Part shown: one piece after another, positions 7,889 through 12,673 of the stretch
Position numbering within the stretch: the first letter of the stretch is position 1
Layout of the letters: each line of letters begins with the position of its first letter
NCBI GenBank assembly: GCA_045126355.1
Contig: JBGVOE010000090.1
Location: 1-12,673 of the forward strand
Length of the DNA stretch: 12,673 nucleotides
Origin: CAZSIA01 sp045126355
GTDB taxonomy: Bacteria > Bacillota_I > Bacilli_A > Acholeplasmatales > Anaeroplasmataceae
Direction of reading: 5' to 3'
The notes under the pieces: model-generated
Told to the model about the DNA's origin: nothing
The model's database searches: none
Seen by the model: the letters and a program-made list of their open reading frames with translations, nothing else
Translations under genes and position numbers: made by a program

Positions 7889-8314
7889 ATGAGTCAAGAA
7901 TTTTTAATTATAGATAAGAATATCTTGCCAGAACATTTTGGCATGATAATTGAAATAAAAGAATTAATAAATAATGGATATAAGATAAGCGATGCATGTA
8001 AAAAGGTTGGTTTATCTAGATCTACATTCTATAAATATAAAGATAATGTATTTTTAACTAGTGGATTAACTAACAAAAAAGCTAATATTTTAGTTAAAAT
8101 GAAAGAAAAAGGTTCTTTTATTGAATTGTTAAAATTATTAGATGAAATGAATATACAAGCTGTAAATATTCATAAAGAAGTATTAGTAAATGGTGTACAA
8201 GAAATATTTTTAACACTATCTACAAATAATATAACTATGGATTTTAATGATGTAGTTAAAGATGTTAGAAGATTAATTTCAGTTAAAGAAGTAATGCTTT
8301 TAGCTTCAGAATAA
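7889..8314 (+). CDS. UPF0735 family HTH-ACT domain protein (PheB-like)
   Basis: A 141-residue cytoplasmic protein. Residues about 1-55 match the UPF0735 N-terminus: FLIIDKNILPEHFGMIIEIKELI, then a helix-turn-helix-like stretch SDACKKVGLSRSTFYKYKDNVF. Residues about 65-141 form an ACT domain, a fold that usually binds amino acids (ILVKMKEKGSFIELLKLLDEM, then VQEIFLTLST and VKEVMLL). The B. subtilis member is called PheB, but its biochemical role is not established, so I give no symbol. The ACT entry loop reads KEKGSF where related domains usually have a G-V/T-L pattern, so a ligand is uncertain. AAAGGAG (7875-7881) straddles the uvrA stop and lies 7 nt before ATG 7889. It is the last gene of the ligA-uvrA operon. 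Confidence 0.85.
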   Translation: MSQEFLIIDKNILPEHFGMIIEIKELINNGYKISDACKKVGLSRSTFYKYKDNVFLTSGLTNKKANILVKMKEKGSFIELLKLLDEMNIQAVNIHKEVLVNGVQEIFLTLSTNNITMDFNDVVKDVRRLISVKEVMLLASE

Positions 8315-8327
8315 TATGAAAAAAGTG

Positions 8328-8364
8328 AAAAGTTTCTCATTATGAGAACTTTTTTCTTTTATTT
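8328..8364 (+). terminator. Intrinsic terminator of the ligA-uvrA-ACT operon
   Basis: Stem AAAAGTTTCTC (8328-8338) / GAGAACTTTT (8344-8353), 10 pairs with one bulged T on the left arm and a 5-nt loop, followed by TTTTCTTTTATTTT. It sits 13 nt after the ACT gene stop. Confidence 0.85.
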
Positions 8365-8374
8365 TCAAAAAACA

Positions 8375-8403
8375 TTGAAAATGTTTTCATATTTTGATAT
8401 AAT
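8375..8403 (+). promoter_or_regulatory. ccpA-tyrS promoter
   Basis: A -35 TTGAAA (8375-8380), 17-nt spacer and -10 TATAAT (8398-8403), with TG at 8395-8396 making an extended -10. This is a near-consensus, strong sigma-A promoter. Transcription would start near 8410, with the ribosome binding site GAGGTGAT (8413-8420) almost at the 5' end. The sequence TTTTCATAT occurs twice (8384-8392 and 8403-8411), flanking the -10. Confidence 0.87.
8376..8389 (+). promoter_or_regulatory. cre-like catabolite operator over the ccpA promoter
   Basis: TGAAAATGTTTTCA is a palindrome (TGAAAA / TTTTCA around a central TG) that matches the Firmicutes cre consensus TGWAANCGNTNWCA at all fixed positions except the central C, which is T. 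The flanking bases (T before, T after) also fit the longer consensus. It covers the last five bases of the -35 and runs into the spacer, a position where bound CcpA would block RNA polymerase. The next gene encodes the CcpA-type regulator, so negative autoregulation is the natural reading (inference). Confidence 0.72.
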
Positions 8404-8423
8404 TTTCATATGAGGTGATTTTT

Positions 8424-9419
8424 ATGTCTAATACAACAATTTATGATGTTGCTGGTGCTGCAAAGGTATCTTTAGCTACAGTTAGTAGAGTTATGAACAA
8501 CCCTGAAAAGGTTAATCCTGAAACAAGAGATAAAGTTTTAAGAGTAATTAAAGAATTAGGTTATCGTCCAAATGCAATTGCTAGAGGTTTAGCAAGTAGA
8601 AAAACTACTACAGTTGGTATTGTTATGGCCGATGTTACAAGAGCGTCTACATCACAATTATTAGGTGGTATTATTGATGTTGCTAAAAAATACGAATATT
8701 CAATTAAGATTTTCTGTATAGCAGAAGGTGAAAATGTTGCAGATGCATTAAGAGTAGTTATCGCTGAACAAGTAGATGGTATTTTATTCTTAAATGATGA
8801 ATTAGATAAAGCTGAAATGGATGAAGCTATGAACTATATTTTAGATTCTGGTGTACCAGTAGTATTATCTAATGTATTTACTGATGATGAAAGAATCCCA
8901 TATGTAGCAACAGATTATGAAACAGCTACATATAATATTACTAAACAATTATTAGCTCAAGGTAGAGATGATATCTATTTATTCTCAACACTTAGAAGAT
9001 ATTCTATCAATACTAAAAAAGAAGCTGGTTATGTTGACGCTATGAAGGAAGCTGGTTTAGTACCAAAGATTTTCCGTACTAGTGGTGTTGTTGATGTAAA
9101 CAAATTACATTTTGAAGAATTCTTAGATTCACATAAGGTAAATGCGGCTTTAGCTGTACGTGATAGTATTGCTATTAGCTTTATGAATGTTGCCCAAAAA
9201 CGTGGTTTAACAGTTCCTGAAGATGTATCAGTAGTAGGTTTACAAAACACAAAATACGCAATAATTTCAAGTCCAAACTTAACATGTGTTGATACACCTG
9301 TTTATGATATTGGTGCCGTATCAATGAGATTATTAACAAAATATATGAAACAAGAAGAAGTTGGAACTAGTAGAATTCTATTACCATATAGATTCGTTAA
9401 GAGAGATTCAACTATTTAA
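8424..9419 (+). CDS. ccpA: LacI-family catabolite control protein CcpA
   Basis: A 331-residue transcription regulator that in Firmicutes binds cre sites together with HPr phosphorylated on serine. The start ATG 8424 is supported by GAGGTGAT (8413-8420) and by the match of MSNTTIYDVA to the CcpA N-terminus; an in-frame GTG at 8415 lies inside the ribosome binding site. Residues 1-58 are the LacI helix-turn-helix and hinge (VSLATVSRVMNNPEKVNPETR, LGYRPNAIARGLAS), followed by KTTTVGIVMAD and a periplasmic-binding-protein-like core. The C-terminal TPVYDIGAVSMRLLTKYM (291-308) closely follows the CcpA helix that contacts HPr-Ser-P. Odd: motifs near the effector cleft are changed, with GLQNT (272-276) instead of GFDNT and VRDSIA (245-250) where TDEMA is usual. 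First gene of an operon with tyrS. A CcpA-like paralogue with another cofactor is the main alternative. Confidence 0.88.
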   Translation: MSNTTIYDVAGAAKVSLATVSRVMNNPEKVNPETRDKVLRVIKELGYRPNAIARGLASRKTTTVGIVMADVTRASTSQLLGGIIDVAKKYEYSIKIFCIAEGENVADALRVVIAEQVDGILFLNDELDKAEMDEAMNYILDSGVPVVLSNVFTDDERIPYVATDYETATYNITKQLLAQGRDDIYLFSTLRRYSINTKKEAGYVDAMKEAGLVPKIFRTSGVVDVNKLHFEEFLDSHKVNAALAVRDSIAISFMNVAQKRGLTVPEDVSVVGLQNTKYAIISSPNLTCVDTPVYDIGAVSMRLLTKYMKQEEVGTSRILLPYRFVKRDSTI

Positions 9420-9431
9420 TAGGAGAGAAAC

Positions 9432-10652
9432 ATGGGTATTTATGAAGAATTAGAGTGGAGAGGATTAGTTAAAGATGTATCTGATCCAATCTTAAAAGAA
9501 AAGTTAAATAAAGGTGGAATGACTTTCTATATTGGTACTGACCCAACAGGAGATTCATTACACATTGGTCATTTTTCAAGTTTCTTAATTTGTAAAAGAT
9601 TAAAAGATGCTGGTCATCATCCAATCGTTTTAGTTGGTGGAGCTACTGGTTTAATTGGTGATCCAAAACCAGATAGTGAAAGACCAATGATTACTTATGA
9701 AACAGTATTACATAATTTTGAATGCTTAAAGAAACAATTAACAGATTTATTTGGTTGTGAAGTTGTTAACAACTATGACTGGAGTAAAGATATTAATTTT
9801 ATTGATTTCTTAAGAGATTTCGGTAAATTCTTTAATGTTAACTATATGTTAAATAAAGATATCGTTGCACGTCGTTTAGATGCTGGTATTACATATACAG
9901 AATTTTCTTATATGATTATGCAAGCTTTAGATTTCTGGTATTTAAATAAACACAAAAATGTTGAATTACAAGTAGCTGGTCAAGACCAATGGGGTAATAT
10001 GACAGCTGGTATCGAATTAATTCGTAAGAAAGAAGCAAAAGAAGCTTATGCTTTCACAATGCCATTATTAACTAAGAGTGACGGTACTAAATTCGGTAAA
10101 ACAAATGGTAAAGCAGTATGGTTAGATGCAAAGAAAACTTCTCCATATGAAATGTATCAATTCTTTATTAATTCAGAAGATACTAAAGTTATTGATTACT
10201 TAAAATTCTTAACATTCTTATCAAAAGAAGAAATTGAAGAATTAGAAGTTAAACATAATGAAGCTCCACATTTAAGAGAAGCACATAACGCTTTAGCAAA
10301 AGCTGTTATTACTTTCTTACATGGTGAAGAAGCTTATGAACAAGCATTAAAGATTTCAAAAGCTTTATTTAGTGGAAACATTAAAGAATTAACAGCTAGT
10401 GAAATTGAAATGGGATTTGGTGATTTACCATCAACATCTAATGGTACTAATACATTAGTTGATACATTAATCGAATTAAAATTAGCGTCTTCAAGAAGAG
10501 AAGCTAGAGAATTTATTCGTAATGGTGCGGTAAGCTTAAATGGTGATAAAATTACTGATGAAACATTAGTTTTATCAAGTGATTTAGCAATTGAAGGCAA
10601 ATTTATTGTATTAAGACGCGGTAAGAAATTATACGCATTAGTTAGATATTAA
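9432..10652 (+). CDS. tyrS: Tyrosyl-tRNA synthetase (class Ic)
   Basis: Charges tRNA-Tyr with tyrosine. It has 406 residues, within the usual 400-425. Seen: FYIGTDPTGDSLHIGH, with the HIGH motif at 44-47; the tyrosine-pocket segments TYTEFSYMIMQALD and GQDQWGNMTAGIELI; the KMSKS-equivalent loop KFGKT (220-224); and a C-terminal S4-like RNA-binding domain (about 340-406, LASSRREAREFIRNGAVSLNGDKI). All catalytic elements are present. ATG 9432 has AGGAG (9421-9425) 6 nt upstream, and the gene starts 12 nt after ccpA stops with no promoter, terminator or T-box leader between. Its transcription therefore appears to depend on the ccpA promoter and its cre-like operator. The ccpA-tyrS neighbourhood is also known from Bacillus, where the genes are near each other. 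Confidence 0.97.
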   Translation: MGIYEELEWRGLVKDVSDPILKEKLNKGGMTFYIGTDPTGDSLHIGHFSSFLICKRLKDAGHHPIVLVGGATGLIGDPKPDSERPMITYETVLHNFECLKKQLTDLFGCEVVNNYDWSKDINFIDFLRDFGKFFNVNYMLNKDIVARRLDAGITYTEFSYMIMQALDFWYLNKHKNVELQVAGQDQWGNMTAGIELIRKKEAKEAYAFTMPLLTKSDGTKFGKTNGKAVWLDAKKTSPYEMYQFFINSEDTKVIDYLKFLTFLSKEEIEELEVKHNEAPHLREAHNALAKAVITFLHGEEAYEQALKISKALFSGNIKELTASEIEMGFGDLPSTSNGTNTLVDTLIELKLASSRREAREFIRNGAVSLNGDKITDETLVLSSDLAIEGKFIVLRRGKKLYALVRY

Positions 10653-10656
10653 TTTT

Positions 10657-10676
10657 AAGGGCAGTATTGCCCTTTT
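10657..10676 (+). terminator. Intrinsic terminator after tyrS
   Basis: A 7-bp GC-rich stem AAGGGCA (10657-10663) / TGCCCTT (10668-10674) with a GTAT loop, 4 nt after the tyrS stop. The T-run is short (TTTT, then AATATTCTT), so termination may be incomplete and some read-through into the next operon is possible. Confidence 0.7.
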
Positions 10677-10692
10677 AATATTCTTAAAATAA

Positions 10693-10701
10693 TGTTATAA
10701 T
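10693..10701 (+). promoter_or_regulatory. Extended -10 promoter of the 10727-12130 operon
   Basis: TGT-TATAAT at 10693-10701 is a perfect extended -10. The expected -35 position (10673-10678, TTTTAA) is poor and overlaps the tyrS terminator. The start of transcription would be near 10708, leaving a leader of about 19 nt. Confidence 0.68.
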
Positions 10702-10726
10702 TTTAGATGGTTTAGGATGTGATATT

Positions 10727-11161
10727 GTGACTAAAAAAGAGTTTATTCAAACTTTAAGAGTTAATAGAATAATTAAAGGGAATAGAGCTTCTTATATAAC
10801 TTTAAAGAAGAACTTTGGTAATATTTATAAAGGTAAAAAATCAGATTTTATAATGTCAATTACTAAAAATGAATTATACTTCCAAAAAGTTACAATATTT
10901 AAAGGACTTAAACCAGAATTAGACTTTAAATTAAATATATCTGAAATAAAGCATTTTAATGTTACTTCATATCAAGGATTATTTAACACATTATGTTTAT
11001 ATGACCATGATAGAAATTTTCTAGAAATCCATTTTGATGGTATATCAAAAGAATCTAGAGAAAATGTAGTTAACATTAATGATATTATTGATAGATTAGT
11101 ACAAGCTGGAGTAACAAAACTTCCTGAATTGGAGGATCAGAATGAAGAATCTAACGACTAA
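10727..11161 (+). CDS. Hypothetical cytoplasmic protein, possibly PH-like fold
   Basis: A 144-residue protein I do not recognise. It has no signal peptide or membrane helix. The middle (about residues 35-105) alternates short strands: SDFIMSITKNELYFQKVTIF, then ELDFKLNISEIKHFNV, then FNTLCLYDHDRNFLEIHF. A helix near the end follows (NINDIIDRLVQAG). That order of strands plus a C-terminal helix resembles bacterial PH/GRAM-type domains (inference only). The acidic tail (LPELEDQNEESND) is partly dictated by overlap with the next gene. Start is GTG 10727, preceded by AGGATGTGAT (10714-10723), one base off the full anti-Shine-Dalgarno match AGGAGGTGAT. It is the first gene of an operon with the 46-residue ORF and cvfB; its last 20 nt overlap the former. 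Confidence 0.75.
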   Translation: MTKKEFIQTLRVNRIIKGNRASYITLKKNFGNIYKGKKSDFIMSITKNELYFQKVTIFKGLKPELDFKLNISEIKHFNVTSYQGLFNTLCLYDHDRNFLEIHFDGISKESRENVVNINDIIDRLVQAGVTKLPELEDQNEESND

Positions 11162-11282
11162 AGAAAAAGAATTATTAAAGAAATTTGAAGGTAATAAAAA
11201 ACCTAAAAATACATTTGATACAAAAAAAGAAATGTATTTAAAACAAACAGACCGAAATTATAAGGATGGTGACAGAAATTGA
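11142..11282 (+). CDS. Small basic protein (46 residues), unknown function
   Basis: A short ORF easily missed by length cut-offs. ATG 11142 has a strong GGAGG (11131-11135) 6 nt upstream, inside the preceding gene. It overlaps that gene's end by 20 nt in another frame, and its TGA (11280-11282) overlaps the TTG start of cvfB in the four bases TTGA. It therefore bridges two genes that would otherwise be separated by a gap of 117 nt, and its continuous reading frame explains that stretch. The product has 12 Lys, 2 Arg and 8 acidic residues (net about +6), with no hydrophobic segment. It begins MKNLTTKEKELLKKFEGNKK; the N-terminal half could form a helix and the rest looks disordered. A nucleic-acid- or ribosome-binding role is conceivable but not shown. 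I recognise no family. Confidence 0.74.
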   Translation: MKNLTTKEKELLKKFEGNKKPKNTFDTKKEMYLKQTDRNYKDGDRN

Positions 11283-12130
11283 TAGAAATAGGTAAATTAA
11301 ACACATTAACAGTAGTAAGAAAATCAGATTTAGGTTATATGTTAAGTGATGGTGTTGATGAAATATTAATGCATTTTAAGGAATCTAAAAAAGAATTAAA
11401 TGATAATGATTCAGTAACTGTATATGTGTACACGGATAAAGAAAACAGAAAAACTGCAACAATGAATGAACCAGTATTATTAATGGATAAACCTAATTTT
11501 ACTGAAGTAGTAAATGTAATTGAAGGTGTTGGGGTATTTGTATCTAATAACACACCAAAAGATTTATTAATTTCTAAAGATTATCTTCCTTATGATATTA
11601 ATGAATGGCCTGTACCAGGTGATATGGTTTTTTCAAGCCTTAAAGTAAAAAGAGATAGTTTAGTAGCTAAACCAGTCAACCGTTTTGATGTATTATCATT
11701 AAAATCAAAAATAAGATACAATGAACAAGAATTGGTTGAAGCTTATGTATTAAGAATAGCTGAAAAAGGTATAGGATTTATTACTAAAGATTTAATTTAT
11801 GTATTTGTTCCTAATACTCAATTAAGAAATAAATATCGTTTAGGTGAAAAGGTTACATTAACAATAACTAAAATGATGGACTCTGAAGCCTATGGTACAC
11901 TTAATGCTCGTAAAGAAGTATTAATGGATGAAGATAGAGAAACTATCCTTAACTACCTAAAAGAACATCATGGTATTATGAAGTTAACAGCTAAGAGTTC
12001 TAGTGAAGATGTAGAAAAGATTTTTAATATGTCTAGAAAAGCATTCAAAAGAGCTTTAGGTGGTTTATATAAAGATCAAATTGTAGAATTTGATGAAGAA
12101 AAAACTTATTTAAAAGAATATAGAAAATAG
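11279..12130 (+). CDS. cvfB: CvfB-family S1 RNA-binding protein (YitL-like)
   Basis: 283 residues, near the family's usual length. The family (CvfB in Staphylococcus, YitL in Bacillus) consists of RNA-binding regulators built from S1-type domains and a C-terminal winged helix. Seen: an S1-like domain at about 5-65 (LNTLTVVRKSDLGYMLSDG), a second S1-like domain at about 75-140 (VNVIEGVGVFVSNN), a third at about 150-215 (AYVLRIAEKGIGFITKDLIYVFVP), and a winged helix at about 225-280 (EKIFNMSRKAFKRALGGLYKDQIVEF). The start is TTG 11279: the N-terminus begins at the family-typical point, and GGTGA (11268-11272, within AAGGATGGTGA) lies 6 nt upstream. The TTG overlaps the stop of the 46-residue ORF, implying translational coupling. 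It ends in TAG just before a terminator. Confidence 0.87.
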   Translation: MIEIGKLNTLTVVRKSDLGYMLSDGVDEILMHFKESKKELNDNDSVTVYVYTDKENRKTATMNEPVLLMDKPNFTEVVNVIEGVGVFVSNNTPKDLLISKDYLPYDINEWPVPGDMVFSSLKVKRDSLVAKPVNRFDVLSLKSKIRYNEQELVEAYVLRIAEKGIGFITKDLIYVFVPNTQLRNKYRLGEKVTLTITKMMDSEAYGTLNARKEVLMDEDRETILNYLKEHHGIMKLTAKSSSEDVEKIFNMSRKAFKRALGGLYKDQIVEFDEEKTYLKEYRK

Positions 12131-12131
12131 T

Positions 12132-12160
12132 AAGCATCTAAAGATGCTTTTTCTTTTTTA
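12132..12160 (+). terminator. Intrinsic terminator after cvfB
   Basis: A 7-bp stem AAGCATC (12132-12138) / GATGCTT (12143-12149) with a TAAA loop, followed by TTTCTTTTTT. It begins 2 nt after the cvfB stop. Confidence 0.88.
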
Positions 12161-12164
12161 AAAA

Positions 12165-12193
12165 TTGTATAAAGTTAAAATGTATGTTAAAAT
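12165..12193 (+). promoter_or_regulatory. Candidate upstream promoter P1 of the last gene
   Basis: A -35 TTGTAT (12165-12170), a 17-nt spacer and an extended -10 TGT-TAAAAT (12185-12193). Transcription would start near 12200, giving a leader of about 80 nt that contains the dyad at 12231-12246. The octamer GTTAAAAT is repeated at 12174-12181 and 12186-12193 with a 12-nt period; the second copy includes the -10. Confidence 0.58.
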
Positions 12194-12230
12194 TAAACGA
12201 ATTGAGCATTATTAATAAAAAAAACTACAT

Positions 12231-12246
12231 GTACAAAAGTTTGTAC
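12231..12246. promoter_or_regulatory. 16-bp dyad, putative operator
   Basis: GTACAAAAGTTTGTAC is an inverted repeat with 7-bp arms (GTACAAA / TTTGTAC) and a 2-bp centre. No T-run follows, so it is not a terminator. It lies over the -35 region of the downstream candidate promoter, as expected for a dimeric repressor. It fits neither cre nor the Gram-positive LexA box (GAAC-N4-GTTC) in spacing, so the cognate regulator is unknown. Confidence 0.6.
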
Positions 12247-12254
12247 TAAAGATA

Positions 12255-12268
12255 TGCTATTATACAAT
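12255..12268 (+). promoter_or_regulatory. Candidate downstream promoter P2 of the last gene
   Basis: Extended -10 TGC-TATTAT at 12255-12263. An alternative reading uses -35 TTGTAC (12241-12246) with -10 TACAAT (12263-12268) and a 16-nt spacer. Either way transcription would begin only about 5-20 nt before the GAGGTGAT ribosome binding site (12271-12278). Confidence 0.5.
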
Positions 12269-12282
12269 CAGAGGTGATTAAA

Positions 12283-12673
12283 ATGTTAAAAGAAGGATTT
12301 ATTATTTGTGATAATGAAACAAAAGAACAAATACTTAAAAATCAAAAAGATTTTAAGAATTATATATTTTTAACATATCAAGAGTTAAAAAATAAGTTAA
12401 CTTTCACTGTAGATAAAAAAGCTATTTTTAAGATTATGGATCATTATAAGGTTTCTTACTTTATGGCCAAAGAATACATTCAAGCTGTAAGCTTAATTGA
12501 AAATAAAACTTATAATATTCCTAAATTAGATAGTTTGGTTTCTATTTATAGATATTTAAAAGAAAATAATTTAATAATTAAGGATAAATTCTTTAAGAAT
12601 AGATTATCTATTTTTCCAGTAACTTTTATTAATCCTGATAATAACAAAGATTATTTGAAACTTAAAGAAGAAG
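12283..12673 (+). CDS. Unidentified protein, 3' partial (possible AddB-like or PD-(D/E)XK nuclease N-terminus)
   Basis: The first 130 residues of a gene that continues past the window. ATG 12283 is preceded by a strong GAGGTGAT (12271-12278), and the frame has no stop up to the edge. It begins MLKEGFIICDNETKEQI; later come IFLTYQELKNKLTF, AIFKIMDHYKVSYFMAKEYIQ and LVSIYRYLKENNLIIKDKFFKNRL. There is no signal peptide or membrane helix, and it is rich in Lys, Asn, Ile and Phe. The layout of a short strand, a FLT-x-QELK segment and helical repeats reminds me of the N-termini of AddB-like helicase-nuclease proteins in Mollicutes-like bacteria. That is memory-based and weak; without the C-terminus no function can be assigned. 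That a gene exists here is much surer than what it encodes. Confidence 0.72.
   Translation, partial: MLKEGFIICDNETKEQILKNQKDFKNYIFLTYQELKNKLTFTVDKKAIFKIMDHYKVSYFMAKEYIQAVSLIENKTYNIPKLDSLVSIYRYLKENNLIIKDKFFKNRLSIFPVTFINPDNNKDYLKLKEE

Noticed and set aside
8415..8423. In-frame GTG at 8415 as start of ccpA
   Set aside because: The GTG is part of the GAGGTGAT ribosome binding site, and ATG 8424 gives the family-typical N-terminus.
8366..8423. Riboswitch or T-box leader before ccpA-tyrS
   Set aside because: The leader from the predicted start to the ATG is only about 14 nt, too short for any structured leader.
12231..12246. LexA (SOS) box in front of the last gene
   Set aside because: The Gram-positive LexA box is GAAC-N4-GTTC. 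Here the symmetry centre and the arm sequence (GTAC) differ, so SOS control cannot be claimed even though the gene may be a repair nuclease.
12231..12246. The same dyad as a terminator
   Set aside because: Only 2 nt of loop and no T-run after it; a real terminator for cvfB is already present at 12132-12160.

Overview
The window reads as a chromosomal segment of a strongly AT-rich, low-GC Gram-positive bacterium of the Firmicutes/Tenericutes type. The best guess is a Bacilli-side lineage such as Erysipelotrichia, RF39-like or Acholeplasma-like; the species cannot be named from the sequence alone. Supporting this are strong Shine-Dalgarno sites (AAGGAGG, GAGGTGAT), a gene with the CcpA signature at both ends, the CvfB and UPF0735 ACT families, and TATAAT promoters. 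Tryptophan is written TGG and I saw no in-frame TGA, while TGA appears to end two genes, so the genetic code is the standard bacterial one and not the Mycoplasma code. Every gene I can support lies on the + strand. There are no rRNA, tRNA, IS or CRISPR elements.

Layout. (1) 1-2380: pcrA helicase, its 5' end cut by the window edge, followed by a coupled 87-residue two-helix membrane protein. (2) 2387-3045: a type II toxin-antitoxin module (AbrB/SpoVT-type antitoxin plus RelE/ParE-type toxin) with its own promoter and terminator, lying between pcrA and ligA, which are adjacent in many Firmicutes. (3) 3058-8360: ligA, uvrA and a UPF0735 HTH-ACT protein in one tight operon closed by a terminator. 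(4) 8375-10680: ccpA-tyrS, driven by a consensus-like promoter that overlaps a near-consensus cre site, so the regulator probably controls itself and the synthetase behind it. (5) 10696-12160: an unknown possibly PH-like protein, a previously unlisted 46-residue ORF overlapping both neighbours, and a CvfB-family S1 protein starting with TTG, then a terminator. (6) 12165-12673: two candidate promoters, a 16-bp dyad, and the start of a gene that runs off the window.

Functionally the left two thirds is a DNA repair block (PcrA, LigA, UvrA) interrupted by the toxin-antitoxin cassette. The right third links carbon-catabolite control (CcpA) to tRNA charging (TyrS) and to RNA-binding regulation (CvfB). 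The items most worth a second look are the 46-residue ORF, the cre-type autoregulation with altered ligand-pocket motifs in the CcpA protein, the orphan operator upstream of the last gene, and the toxin-antitoxin insertion.
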